DNA from: Lachnospiraceae bacterium
GTDB lineage: Bacteria > Bacillota > Clostridia > Lachnospirales > Lachnospiraceae
Direction: 5' to 3'
Length of the DNA: 38,744 nucleotides
NCBI GenBank assembly: GCA_017427775.1
Contig: JAFRSD010000045.1
Coordinates: forward strand, 1 to 38,744
Part shown: positions 24,733 to 33,571 of the stretch, piece after piece
How positions within the stretch are numbered: position 1 is the stretch's first letter
Layout: every line of letters starts with the position of its first letter
Notes under the pieces: model-generated
Seen by the model: the letters and a program-made list of their open reading frames with translations, nothing else
Databases searched by the model: none
Told to the model about the DNA's origin: nothing
Translations under genes and position numbers: made by a program

Positions 24733-26145
24733 TCAAGCGTGGCAGCAGCTTCCGGCGGTCTCATCCAAAGGTGTATCGTCAAGCGGCTCCGCCGGCGCAA
24801 TACTTTTCATTTTGCTGCGGAAACGGAACAGGCTCATGATGCCGGTGATCGACCAGGTCAGGCCTGTCGTCAGCCAGATGCCCCATTTGCCGATCTGCGG
24901 AACGGAGGTGATGGGCTTCGGCAGACAGCAGCGGCAGCCGAGCTCGGTAAATCCGTTCAGCATCGCGTAGCGGCTGTCACCGATACCGTTTAAGGTACCG
25001 CGGCAGATATAGATCATTCCGAGAAGCGCATAGAACGAGCTGCTGATCATCAGACCCTTCGCACCGATGGAAATCGCTTCGGGATCGTTGATAAAGATAC
25101 CGATGATCTGCCGTCCGAACAGCTTCGGGATCAAAAACATTACGGCCGAGAAGATGAGTACGAAACGAACCCCGACACGGAATCCCTTCTTAATGCGGTC
25201 CGTCCTGCCAGCGCCGAGATTCTGTCCTGCGTACGACGAGAGCGCCGCGCCAAGGGAACCGTAGGGCTGCTGGATGATCTGCTCAATCTTGGTAATCGCC
25301 GTATTGGCCGCGCCGACAACCGGTCCGAATCCGTTTACAACCCACTGCAGGGCGATGCAGGATACGGAAATCGTGGACATCATAAAGGCGATCGGAACGC
25401 CGATGGCGAATGACTTCTTAATAATATCCGTATCGGGCTCCCGGTCTTCCCTCGTAATCTTAAAGTACGGATTCCGCATACGGGCATACAAAACACAGCT
25501 GAGCGTCGAAAACAGCTGCGAGATAACCGTTGCCCACGCCACACCGGCGACGCCCCATCCGAAGCCTTGGACAAATGCAAGGTCCAGCCCGATGTTCAGG
25601 ACGCAGGATACGATCAGGAACTTTAACGGCGTCTTCGAGTCGCCGAGTGCCCGAAGCAGCGAAGACACGGTATTGTATCCGACCACCGCGAGGCTTCCGC
25701 CGCAGGTAATCTGCATATAAGTTACGGACATATCGACGCATTCCGCAGGCGTGTCAAGAAGATGCAAAAGCGGATATGCTACGGAAAATCCGATCAGACT
25801 CATGAGAATGCCGACCGCGCCGACAACATACAGGCTGTTGGAAACCGAACGGCGCACTCTTTTATGGTCGTTTGCACCGAAGAACTGTGCGGCAACGATC
25901 CCGACACCGGTACCGATTCCGTTACTGATGGAGAAAAAGAAGAAGTTCACCGAACCGGTCGCACCGACTGCTGCCAATGCGTCGTCACCGACACATTTGC
26001 CCACAATAATGCAGTCCACCATATTGTACATCTGCTGGAACAGGTTTCCGAGTAACATCGGCAGGGCAAATGCGAGGATCAGCTTCGCAGGATTTCCTTC
26101 CGTCATGTTTACGATATTGCTTCGTTTGTTAACAGTATTATCCAT
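24733..26145 (-). CDS. MATE-family multidrug/sodium antiporter-type efflux transporter
   Basis: A 470-residue membrane protein with twelve predicted helices in two similar halves. MATE signatures are visible near the start (PMLLGNLFQQMYNMVDCIIVG and AAVGATGSVNFFFFSISNGI) and again in the second half (GLMISSSFYALLGMIYICRG, LNGIGDSRYAMLNGF). The family exports cationic compounds or metabolites using Na+ or H+ gradients; the substrate is unknown. AAAGG precedes the ATG by seven bases, and a promoter lies 28 bases further upstream. It is a single-gene unit between pheT and the ileS leader. The cytoplasmic C-terminal tail is short and acidic with a final CCHA. Confidence 0.93.
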   Translation of the reverse strand: MDNTVNKRSNIVNMTEGNPAKLILAFALPMLLGNLFQQMYNMVDCIIVGKCVGDDALAAVGATGSVNFFFFSISNGIGTGVGIVAAQFFGANDHKRVRRSVSNSLYVVGAVGILMSLIGFSVAYPLLHLLDTPAECVDMSVTYMQITCGGSLAVVGYNTVSSLLRALGDSKTPLKFLIVSCVLNIGLDLAFVQGFGWGVAGVAWATVISQLFSTLSCVLYARMRNPYFKITREDREPDTDIIKKSFAIGVPIAFMMSTISVSCIALQWVVNGFGPVVGAANTAITKIEQIIQQPYGSLGAALSSYAGQNLGAGRTDRIKKGFRVGVRFVLIFSAVMFLIPKLFGRQIIGIFINDPEAISIGAKGLMISSSFYALLGMIYICRGTLNGIGDSRYAMLNGFTELGCRCCLPKPITSVPQIGKWGIWLTTGLTWSITGIMSLFRFRSKMKSIAPAEPLDDTPLDETAGSCCHA

Positions 26146-26172
26146 ATATCAGCCTTTCTGAAAGTCAGACTA

Positions 26173-26201
26173 ATATTAGACCAGGAAAATGCAGGTTACA
26201 A
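26173..26201 (-). promoter_or_regulatory. MATE gene promoter
   Basis: TTGTAA (26196-26201) and TAATAT (26173-26178) on the minus strand with exactly 17 bases between them, just upstream of the ribosome site of the MATE gene. Confidence 0.65.
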
Positions 26202-26288
26202 TGTCATATACAATCCGAAAAAAACGGCATTTTGTCCTTTTAGAAACGAAAAGCCGGTATAAACTCCCACAAAGACCATCGAAACAAA

Positions 26289-26324
26289 ACGGACCGTGAC
26301 CCCAAAACGGGAGCCACGATCCGT
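26289..26324 (-). terminator. Terminator downstream of pheT
   Basis: On the minus strand ACGGATCGTGGCTCC pairs with GGGGTCACGGTCCGT (a few G-U pairs or mismatches) around CGTTTT and continues TTTGTTT. It separates pheT from the MATE promoter. Confidence 0.8.
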
Positions 26325-26354
26325 TACACTTCATCAAAAACGGCTTTTTCTTTG

Positions 26355-26382
26355 AAAAAACCATATTCTACATCGGTAGAAT
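26355..26382 (-). terminator. Weak first hairpin after pheT
   Basis: ATTCTAC and GTAGAAT pair around CGAT right behind the pheT stop, followed four bases later by TTTTTT. It looks like an AT-rich first terminator ahead of the stronger one at 26289-26324. A palindromic operator is the alternative reading. Confidence 0.5.
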
Positions 26383-26389
26383 TGTTATT

Positions 26390-28828
26390 TTACTGTGTCC
26401 TCAGCTCTGCGCCAAGTCTCTTGCCCAGCTGTTTCATCACGCTGTTTGCAGCAGACTCGATTTCGTCGGAAGTGAGGGTCTTCTCATTGGATCCGATGGT
26501 CAGACGGATGGTAACCGACTTCTTGCCGGCAGGAATCTGCTTGCCGCGGTACTCATCCACGAAGCCGGCTGCCTTCACGGGACCCGCTTCCTTCTTCGCG
26601 ATAACGGCGTCGATTTCTTCCCAGGTCGTTGCCGAATCGAACAGCATCGAGATGTCGTAATCCGTTACCGGATACTCGGCAAGATGCGTGAACTTGTTGG
26701 TTCTCGAGATGAGCGGCTTAAGAAGCGTCGTATCCATCTCGAATACGAGAACGGCAAGATTCTTGATGCCGCATTCCATCGTGACTTTCTTGGCGACAAG
26801 TCCGAGATCGCCGACCTTCGTATCGCCGACGTAAATGTTCTGCCATACAACCGAATCGGCCCAGACGGGCTTTACGTCCTTCTTGAAGGTGAAACCTTCC
26901 ATATGCGTATAACGGGGCATGTAAGCGAGGTAGCCTTTGACTTCACGGAACATCTCGTTCACGCTCTTCGTTCCGCTTGCGAGAGCGCCCGCGATATTTC
27001 TGCGCTGCTTCGGAAGCGACTCGGTAGCGTCATAGGGAGACGTGTAATCACTGTCGGTAAATACCTGCGCCTCTTCAAATATCGCGAAATCATCAAAGTA
27101 ACGCTCGTTCTTCATAACCGCTTCGCACATGTTCGGCAGAAGCGAGCTTCTGATGTAGCTGAGGTCCGGAGCCGGCGGCGTCGACAGTTTAAGCATGCCG
27201 GTCGTATCCTGCATTACGGCGTTGACAAATGTGTCGTTCATCCACGGATAGGTGTAAATCTCCTGCATGCCGCAGCGGATTGCCAGATATTCCTTGATGT
27301 TGCGGACAAGGGAAATGTCCTTCTGGTTGATGGCGCCGGTGAAGCTCGTCGTAAAAGGCGTAGCGTCAAAGTTGTCGTAACCGTACATTCTGGCAACTTC
27401 TTCCATCACGTCGTCCTTGATGGAGATGTCGCCGGTGGAACGCCAGGTCGGTGCAACAACATGCATATTGTCGCCGTCGATAGCTACGTCAAAGCCGAGG
27501 ATCTCAAGCTTTGCGCGGATGTCGTCATTGGTCAGATGTTTTCCGAGACGCTTTGCAAGCCAGGTAAGACTGACGTCAATCTCGGCTCTCTTCAACTTCT
27601 TTTCGTAACGGTCACAGAACCCGGTTACCTGAAGTTTCGGATACAGTTCCTTAAAGTACTGCATCGAAAGCGCCAGTGCCTGATCACAGCGCTCCGGATC
27701 AACTGCCTTCTCGTAACGGGACGAAGCCTCGGTACGGTTGTCGTAGCGAAGCGCGGTACGGCGGATACCGGTGGACTCGAAGTTGGCAACCTCGAGGATG
27801 ACACGCTTGGTCTTCGGCAGGATGGAATCCTTTGCGCCGCCCATAACACCTGCAAGGGCAACGGCACCTTCGCCGTCTGCAATCACAAGGTCATCCGTGC
27901 AAAGCGCCAGTTCCTTGCCGTTTAAGAGCAGGAGCTTCTCGCCTTCCTTCGCGCGTCTTACCGTAATATGGTCTTCAATATTGTCTGCGTCAAATGCGTG
28001 CGTCGGGTTTCCGGTCGCCAGCATAACATAGTTTGTGATATCCACAAGTGCATTGATCGGGCGCATGCCGACACGCCAGATCCGACTCTGCATCTTAAAG
28101 GGTGACGGCTTAACCTCAACGCCGTTCATCTCTACGCCGATATAACGCGGGCAGCGCTCGGTGTCGTCAATGGCAACCTTGAAGTCGGATTTGCAGTCGT
28201 AACTGACGGGCTCGATCTTCTTCATGGGAAGCTTATAAAGTGCCGCAATCTCACGGGCAATTCCGTAATGACCCCACAGGTCAGGACGGTTGGTCATCGA
28301 TTTGTTGTCGATTTCAAGAATAACATCGTTCAGATCAAGGGCATCCGCAATCTTTGTTCCTGCAGGAACATCCCATGCGGACAGGTCGAGAATTTCCGCT
28401 TCCTGCGTGGAAGGAAGAAGGTCTCCGAGACCGATCTCGTCGGATGCGCAGATCATGCCGTAAGACTCAACACCTCTTAATTTGCTCTTCTTGATTTCAA
28501 CCGGCTCGCCTTCGCCGTGCCATCTTACAACCGCGCCGGGTACGGCAACCGCAACACGCATGCCTGCCTCGAGATTGATTCCGCCGCAGACGATCTGCTT
28601 TGCCTCGCCGTCGCCGATATCAACCGTGCAGACTCTTAATTTGTCTGCGTTCGGATGCGGATTGACCGCCTCGATCACGCCGACAAGAATGTTCTCGAAA
28701 CGCTTTGCGAGATATTCAACATCTTCCACCTCGACGGTGTCCATGGTCAGGTCGTACGCAAGCTTCGTAAGATCCGCGTCATCGGGAAGACTAACATAAT
28801 CTTTAATCCAGGATAATGAAAGTTTCAT
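26390..28828 (-). CDS. pheT: Phenylalanyl-tRNA synthetase beta subunit
   Basis: An 812-residue protein of normal bacterial PheT length. It starts MKLSLSWIKDYVSLPDD, continues with the tRNA-binding (EMAP-like) domain (NPHPNADKLRVCTVDIGDGE, QIVCGGINLEAGMRVAVA), then the B3/B4 editing region, the B5 domain (AEIDVSLTWLAKRLGK), a catalytic-like core (SYIRSSLLPNMCEAVMKNER), and a C-terminal anticodon-binding FDX-ACB domain (LAEYPVTDYDISMLFD). With PheS it forms the alpha2beta2 enzyme that charges tRNA-Phe, and it edits mischarged Tyr-tRNA. It lies 16 bases after pheS, with AGGAGG upstream, and shares the pheS T-box control. Confidence 0.97.
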   Translation of the reverse strand: MKLSLSWIKDYVSLPDDADLTKLAYDLTMDTVEVEDVEYLAKRFENILVGVIEAVNPHPNADKLRVCTVDIGDGEAKQIVCGGINLEAGMRVAVAVPGAVVRWHGEGEPVEIKKSKLRGVESYGMICASDEIGLGDLLPSTQEAEILDLSAWDVPAGTKIADALDLNDVILEIDNKSMTNRPDLWGHYGIAREIAALYKLPMKKIEPVSYDCKSDFKVAIDDTERCPRYIGVEMNGVEVKPSPFKMQSRIWRVGMRPINALVDITNYVMLATGNPTHAFDADNIEDHITVRRAKEGEKLLLLNGKELALCTDDLVIADGEGAVALAGVMGGAKDSILPKTKRVILEVANFESTGIRRTALRYDNRTEASSRYEKAVDPERCDQALALSMQYFKELYPKLQVTGFCDRYEKKLKRAEIDVSLTWLAKRLGKHLTNDDIRAKLEILGFDVAIDGDNMHVVAPTWRSTGDISIKDDVMEEVARMYGYDNFDATPFTTSFTGAINQKDISLVRNIKEYLAIRCGMQEIYTYPWMNDTFVNAVMQDTTGMLKLSTPPAPDLSYIRSSLLPNMCEAVMKNERYFDDFAIFEEAQVFTDSDYTSPYDATESLPKQRRNIAGALASGTKSVNEMFREVKGYLAYMPRYTHMEGFTFKKDVKPVWADSVVWQNIYVGDTKVGDLGLVAKKVTMECGIKNLAVLVFEMDTTLLKPLISRTNKFTHLAEYPVTDYDISMLFDSATTWEEIDAVIAKKEAGPVKAAGFVDEYRGKQIPAGKKSVTIRLTIGSNEKTLTSDEIESAANSVMKQLGKRLGAELRTQ

Positions 28829-28844
28829 TTTATTTTACGCCTCC

Positions 28845-29882
28845 TTATCTGAACTGTCTGAGGAATCTCAGATCCGCGCTGTGGAACAGACGGACGTCAT
28901 CCACGCCGTAACGCATCATAACGAGACGGTCAAGACCGATGTTGACATAGAAACCGGTATACTCGTCGGGATCAAGTCCGGCCGCGCGAAGTACGTTCGG
29001 ATGCGGCGAACCGCCCGGCATAACTTCGATCCAGCCGACATGCTTGCAGACGCTGCAGCCTTTACCGCCGCATACCTGGCACTGCATGTCAATCTCAAAA
29101 CCGGGTTCAACGAACGGGAAGAAGCCGGAACGCATACGAACCGGCACATCCGTTCCGAATACCTTACTCAGAATGCTCTTGATCAGAACCTTACCGGAGG
29201 TAAATGTGATGTCCTTGTCTACGATCAGCGCCTCATACTGGAAGAAAGCTCTCTCGTGATGGGCGTCGGTCGTCTCGTTTCGGTATACACGGCCCGGATA
29301 TACGAAACGGTACGGAGGCTTATGTGTCTGCATGTAACGGACACTGCCGCCGGTCAGATGCGGACGGAGACATAATTTCTCGTTGGTGCTTCCGGAGTCA
29401 TGTCCTGCAAGCCAATACGTATCCATGCTCTCACGGGCAGGATGGTTCTGCGGGAAATTCAGCTTGTCAAATGCATACAGCTCGCTGGTAATGTCGTCCT
29501 CCTGGAATACCTCAAATCCCATGGAACGGAATGCATCATTCAGGTCGTAGCACATCTGCGTGATCGGATGAAGACCTCCGTTCATCGGCATAATGCCCGG
29601 AACGCTGCAGTCGAAATCGGGGGAAACCTCGGATGCCTTTAACTTGAGCTCCGTACGCTTCTCATCGATCAAATCGGAAATCTGGTTCTTCGCCTGGTTG
29701 AGAAGTTTACCCATCTCCGGTCTTAACGAAACATCAACCGTCGGAAGTTCCTTTAAAAGAAGGGTCAGGGAACCCTGCTTACCGACAATGTCGCTTCTTA
29801 CTTTCTGCAGCACATTCTCATCTGCCGCTTCCGCAATTCTTTCTTTGGCTTGCGATAAAATGCTTTCGATCTTATCTTTCAT
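28845..29882 (-). CDS. pheS: Phenylalanyl-tRNA synthetase alpha subunit
   Basis: A 345-residue class II synthetase subunit. After an N-terminal coiled-coil region (SILSQAKERIAEAADEN) come FDCSVPGIMPMNGGLHP, the motif 2 block (YRFVYPGRVYRNETTDAHHE, FFQYEALIVDKDITF) and a cysteine-rich stretch (CQVCGGKGCSVCKHVGW). Motif 3 is visible near the end (FYVNIGLDRLVMMRYGVDDV). It carries the catalytic site for Phe activation. The cysteine cluster is normal for many Firmicutes PheS proteins. The start at 29882 has AAAGGAG five bases upstream; the in-frame ATG at 30014 lies inside the T-box and is rejected. It is the first gene of the pheST operon. Confidence 0.97.
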   Translation of the reverse strand: MKDKIESILSQAKERIAEAADENVLQKVRSDIVGKQGSLTLLLKELPTVDVSLRPEMGKLLNQAKNQISDLIDEKRTELKLKASEVSPDFDCSVPGIMPMNGGLHPITQMCYDLNDAFRSMGFEVFQEDDITSELYAFDKLNFPQNHPARESMDTYWLAGHDSGSTNEKLCLRPHLTGGSVRYMQTHKPPYRFVYPGRVYRNETTDAHHERAFFQYEALIVDKDITFTSGKVLIKSILSKVFGTDVPVRMRSGFFPFVEPGFEIDMQCQVCGGKGCSVCKHVGWIEVMPGGSPHPNVLRAAGLDPDEYTGFYVNIGLDRLVMMRYGVDDVRLFHSADLRFLRQFR

Positions 29883-29944
29883 GATAACTCCTTTCTGAAT
29901 CCTCTCGCGAAATTCGTTCGCTTGATGGACTGTTCGCTTATCAC

Positions 29945-30197
29945 GCAAAAAGTCCCTTGCTGTTTTGCAGCAAGGGACGATTATTAACCGCGGTACCACC
30001 CTATTTCGGAACATTTCGTTCCGCTCTCTTATGTGTAATCCGTTTGCTACACGAACATCCGGCTTAACGCCTGCGCTTTTCGCCGGAAGACTCCCGTACT
30101 GAACATTCCGAAAGGTTCGCGCAGAGTGCTTTCAGCCGGTGACACTCTGTCTCTTTGCAACTACCTCTTCCGTACTCACGTACGTTCAACGCCTAAC
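29945..30197 (-). promoter_or_regulatory. T-box riboswitch leader of pheST (Phe specifier TTC)
   Basis: The canonical T-box sequence AGGGTGGTACCGCG is at 29989-30002 (minus strand). A TTC specifier candidate lies at 30101-30103 in AATGTTCAGTACG, with the AGTA element on the opposite strand of stem I. The terminator is a perfect 11-bp stem GTCCCTTGCTG (29968-29978) with CAGCAAGGGAC (29952-29962), followed by TTTTTG. Uncharged tRNA-Phe should favour read-through into pheS. Confidence 0.95.
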
Positions 30198-30203
30198 ACG
30201 CAT

Positions 30204-30232
30204 ATCATATTGCAACTCAGCGGTTTTGTCAA
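30204..30232 (-). promoter_or_regulatory. pheST promoter
   Basis: Perfect TTGACA (30227-30232), 17-base spacer and TATGAT (30204-30209) on the minus strand, directly ahead of the T-box leader. Confidence 0.88.
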
Positions 30233-30314
30233 ATGTTTTGTGCTTTCCCGTTTATTCGGTCTGTAGAGTTCCGCCGGCAACAATCCTTCTTACACGGAAT
30301 AAGCTGCCGTCCTG

Positions 30315-31988
30315 CTACCTTACCCGCACGAACTTCCGGTCCTCCAGTTTGTAAATGATATCGCACGCCTCCGCAAGACTTGCGTGATGCGTTACCATCA
30401 GAACCGTCTTTCCGCCACGCAGTTCCCGAAGCGACTCAAGAATCGCCTCCTCGGTTTCCATATCAAGCGAAGCCGTGGCCTCGTCTAAAACAAGCAGTTC
30501 GAAATCCTTGTAAAGAGCCCTCGCCAGTGCCAGTCTCTGCCGCTGACCGCCCGAAAGCCTCATGCCGTTGCTCCCGACCATCGTGTCGAGTCCGTCCGGC
30601 ATGGTCATTACGTCGTCATACAGTCTCGCGCACTTCAGGCACTCAATCACGCGTGCCTCATCGACCTGATCGGGGTCGGTCATGAATGTCACATTTTCCC
30701 GGATCGTAAACCCGCCGAGATAAACTTCCTGCGGAATATAGCTGACCAGATGTCCGATGGAAGCGCCGTCCTTACAGATATCCCTGCCGTCATAGCTGAT
30801 GCTTCCCGCCTGAGGCTTTAAAAGTCCGATCAAAAGGTCGAGAAACGTCGTCTTTCCGATGCCCGAGGAACCGGTGATCGCCACCGTTCTGCCCTTCGGA
30901 ATCACAATGTCCGCATTGCTGAACACGTCCGTGTTCCCGTCTTCGTAGCCAAATGTGAGGCCGCTCACACGGATCTCCCGGTCAAACGTGATCTGCCCTC
31001 GATCCGTCTGTACTCCATTGACCGGCAGATTACGGTATTTCTCCATTGATTCCCGAAACCGTTCGAATCCGGCTTCGGCAAATCCGATGCCGATCAGTCC
31101 TTTTAAGATTCCGCTGCAAAGCGGCAGCATCTTTACAAGTACCGTGACAAATACGATGCATGCCGACAGATGTCCGCTGATATCAATCTTTAACGCGATC
31201 AGAAGCGCCAGCAGGAAGAATACGACTGCCTGCAGAATATCTGCCGTGATCACGGAAACGATCTGCGAGAACATTGCGAACTTTCTCGATTCTTTTGCAA
31301 GGTCGCCGGTTACTTCATCAAACCGGCGCAGGAGTTCCTTCTGGCCGCCGCTGACCTTGACTTCTTTATAGGAACCGAAGGTGTTATATACCGTCTCGTT
31401 GGTCCGGATCTCCAGCTCCCGCACGCGTTCGCTGTAACTGCCGACACGAACACGGTTCACGAGATAGAGAATTACCAGAAAGGCACCGATGCACAAAAGA
31501 CTCACCACACCGGCGAAGCCCGACGAAAGGATCAGCACGGCTGCATAGCCTGCCATCGTCGCAAAGTTCAAAAGAAGTGCTTTCGCATATAGTAAAACCC
31601 CAATCGATGTCGAAACGTCACGCCGTATACGGGCGATGTTCTGTCCCTGGGTAAGCTTGCGGTGCTCCGGAAGTTCCTCGCGTAATTGAAGCTCATACAT
31701 TTTCCGCGAAAGATTCCTTCCGGAATCAAAGCGGAAAGCGTTTTCCGCACTCGCCAGAAGCAGGTCAAAGCCTGTTTTCACAAGAAGCAGCACGCCGATC
31801 CCGACCACTTTCAATAAAAGGTTACTGTCTTCCTTCCCTTCCGCCATCCCCGACAGGATCGGTAACAGCATCGAGATACTGAACACATCGATAACCGGTC
31901 CGAGAAGTCCGAGCACGGTCTGCAGCACATACCTTCTGCGGTCCTTCCGGTCAATGACACGAAACATATATTGTATGGATCTGCCCAT
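30315..31988 (-). CDS. ABC exporter half-transporter (membrane domain plus ATPase)
   Basis: A 557-residue fused transporter. The N-terminal half has about six hydrophobic helices (SISMLLPILSG, GYAAVLILSSGFAGVVSLLC, DILQAVVFFLLALLIALK). The C-terminal half is an ATPase with Walker A GSSGIGKTT, the signature LSGGQRQRLALARAL, Walker B LLVLDEATASLD and an H-loop VTHHA. The layout is that of MsbA/LmrA-type exporters of lipids, peptides or drugs. The start at 31988 has AGGAGG six bases away; an in-frame start at 32072 lies in untranslated sequence near the previous terminator. It is a lone gene with no partner half-transporter here, so it may act as a homodimer. The substrate is unknown. Confidence 0.92.
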   Translation of the reverse strand: MGRSIQYMFRVIDRKDRRRYVLQTVLGLLGPVIDVFSISMLLPILSGMAEGKEDSNLLLKVVGIGVLLLVKTGFDLLLASAENAFRFDSGRNLSRKMYELQLREELPEHRKLTQGQNIARIRRDVSTSIGVLLYAKALLLNFATMAGYAAVLILSSGFAGVVSLLCIGAFLVILYLVNRVRVGSYSERVRELEIRTNETVYNTFGSYKEVKVSGGQKELLRRFDEVTGDLAKESRKFAMFSQIVSVITADILQAVVFFLLALLIALKIDISGHLSACIVFVTVLVKMLPLCSGILKGLIGIGFAEAGFERFRESMEKYRNLPVNGVQTDRGQITFDREIRVSGLTFGYEDGNTDVFSNADIVIPKGRTVAITGSSGIGKTTFLDLLIGLLKPQAGSISYDGRDICKDGASIGHLVSYIPQEVYLGGFTIRENVTFMTDPDQVDEARVIECLKCARLYDDVMTMPDGLDTMVGSNGMRLSGGQRQRLALARALYKDFELLVLDEATASLDMETEEAILESLRELRGGKTVLMVTHHASLAEACDIIYKLEDRKFVRVR

Positions 31989-32105
31989 TCCCGTCCTCCT
32001 CTTCTGAAATCTCGTCGGTTTGCTGAACCAATTCCTAATAATTGTACCACAGCCGCCCGGAATCCGCCACACAAAAAAGCGGATTCCTCATCCCGAACGA
32101 AAAAC

Positions 32106-32129
32106 GGCGGTGCCAGTTACGGCACCGCC
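32106..32129 (-). terminator. Terminator after the RRXRR-like gene
   Basis: A perfect 9-bp stem GGCGGTGCC/GGCACCGCC with a 6-base loop, followed on the minus strand by GTTTTTCG. It lies about 23 bases after the stop at 32152. Confidence 0.85.
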
Positions 32130-32151
32130 ACTTGGTTTGTTCATGAGTAAA

Positions 32152-33330
32152 TCACACTTCGACCGATTCGTCTGCATTAACGGCATCTGCCGGCCGGCTG
32201 TCTGCTTCGGCGTTGTCCGCAGCGGAATTCTGCTCCGCCTCTTCGTCCTCATCTTCGTCTTCGAAATCCAAGAACGCTCCTGACAGGTCGATGTTCATCC
32301 CCTCTTCGGCCAGCTTAACCAATTTGTCTAACTGGCTGCTGCTTGTGAGATGTGCGCCCGAAAGATTGAGTGATCCTTTCGATCCGCCTTTTGCTCCGGG
32401 AACCACCGGAATGCCGTTTCGGTAGGATATTGCATTCTTCACGGCCTCGGGAACATCCGGAATGCCGTTCGGAATGGACATGGCCTTAAGAAGCCCTTCG
32501 GGAAGTCCCTTAAAACCATCCTCGAATTTTGCTTCTCTCTCCGCCTCCAGCGTCTTCGTTCTGGCTTCCCGCCACTGCTCATAGGAAAGATCCTCGAGCC
32601 CGGCGTACGCTTCGTTATCCTTCGCGCGGAAGAATCTTGCCACTGCATGCTGCGAGACGATCATAATCTTCCAATCCGTCCAGCTGTCGGTATGAAACGG
32701 AAGCTCGAAAACACGGACCATCGTGTCCTGCTCGGGATCACGCTTACTGATGACCGGCTGAAAACGGCTCTGTCGGATGCAGTACGTATACCTTTCATCC
32801 CATGCCTTCCGCCGGGTTCTCTCCTCGCGGATCCGCTGCGGATCATTCTCCGCGCGCGAGTCTTCGGGGTCTGCGTCCGGAAAAGCCCGGAATATGTTTA
32901 CCAGCGACTCTTCCTTGTTGTCATCATTATGTCCTAAGGTCATCGCAAACCGAAATACATAATCCGTGTTCGGCTCCAGACCGCTAAGCACCGTGATGAT
33001 CTGTGTCCAGTTCCAGTTCCAGTTGCCGATCTCCCAGATTTCCTCGTTGCCGTTCGGCGTCGTAACAAATCCGCGGAATCCTACATTGCTCTCGCAGTTG
33101 GTATCGAATACAAAGTCTCTCGTGTTGAAATCAATAACTTTACTCATATTTTCATCCTCCGTAGTATTATATACGGCCGATGCATGAGTATTTTTGAGAC
33201 GTATTTCGCGGTCACTGACATACTCTGCCCGACCGTTCTTAAGAAGCCCCTTTGCCCGTTTCGGGTAAGTGGTGCCGATTCGTCTGCCGTCTACGTCCGT
33301 CACAATAATGTTTTTTTCTATGGGTATCAT
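32152..33330 (-). CDS. RRXRR-like N-terminal domain protein with acidic tail, unknown function
   Basis: A 392-residue protein in three visible parts. Residues 1-60 (VTDVDGRRIGTTY, then PKRAKGLLKNGRAEYV) resemble the RRXRR-type N-terminal module, with Arg/Lys-Ala-x-x-Leu-Leu-Lys-x-Gly-Lys/Arg-Ala; this is recognised by eye only. Residues about 62-165 look like a beta-sandwich (NWNWNWTQIITVLSGLEPNT). The rest holds a charged helix, an NGIP-V-P repeat pair (IPNGIPDVPEAV, RNGIPVVPGAK), a possible LSGAHLT/DLSGAFL repeat and a very acidic tail. No HNH or other nuclease motif follows the module. The ATG at 33330 has GGGGG directly against it; an internal ATG at 33147 has a perfect GGAGG eight bases away and would skip the first module. 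Both products are possible. Confidence 0.75.
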   Translation of the reverse strand: MIPIEKNIIVTDVDGRRIGTTYPKRAKGLLKNGRAEYVSDREIRLKNTHASAVYNTTEDENMSKVIDFNTRDFVFDTNCESNVGFRGFVTTPNGNEEIWEIGNWNWNWTQIITVLSGLEPNTDYVFRFAMTLGHNDDNKEESLVNIFRAFPDADPEDSRAENDPQRIREERTRRKAWDERYTYCIRQSRFQPVISKRDPEQDTMVRVFELPFHTDSWTDWKIMIVSQHAVARFFRAKDNEAYAGLEDLSYEQWREARTKTLEAEREAKFEDGFKGLPEGLLKAMSIPNGIPDVPEAVKNAISYRNGIPVVPGAKGGSKGSLNLSGAHLTSSSQLDKLVKLAEEGMNIDLSGAFLDFEDEDEDEEAEQNSAADNAEADSRPADAVNADESVEV

Positions 33331-33391
33331 CCCCCTTGCCGTTACGTGTACGCAGTCATGACCTCTGTTTTTTGTAATGGGTGTCGTCCCC
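33310..33391. repeat. Imperfect 25-bp direct repeat at the gene start
   Basis: Positions 33310-33334 and 33367-33391 both read G, a T-run, then ATGGGT-TC-TCCCC (about 20 of 25 bases equal), 57 bases apart. The right copy lies in frame upstream of the 33330 ATG. In that frame the minus strand encodes GMIPIEKN and GTTPITKN. Confidence 0.5.
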
Positions 33392-33460
33392 GGACCGGTT
33401 CGCCCGGCCTGTCAATCCGATATTTGAAAAGCGGACGACACATCGTGCCATCCGCCTTCT

Positions 33461-33489
33461 ATACTATCGGAAAATCTTACTCCCGTCAA
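33461..33489 (-). promoter_or_regulatory. Promoter of the RRXRR-like gene
   Basis: TTGACG (33484-33489) and TAGTAT (33461-33466) on the minus strand, 17 bases apart. Transcription would begin near 33454, upstream of both possible starts (33330 and 33147). Confidence 0.6.
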
Positions 33490-33571
33490 TGGATTTTGAT
33501 GACAAATACCATCCTTTTCCGTATCGTTGCGGTCCCCGGTTTCCGTACCCCCGTGCACAACGCTCCGGCGT

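Noticed and set aside
29883-30014. Upstream in-frame start for pheS
   Set aside because: It lies across the T-box antiterminator/terminator. The ATG at 29882 has AAAGGAG at the right distance.
33356-33451. A 31-codon frame in the leader of the RRXRR-like gene, possible leader peptide
   Set aside because: Its ATG lies almost at the predicted transcription start, leaving no room for a proper ribosome site, and its codons show no attenuation pattern.
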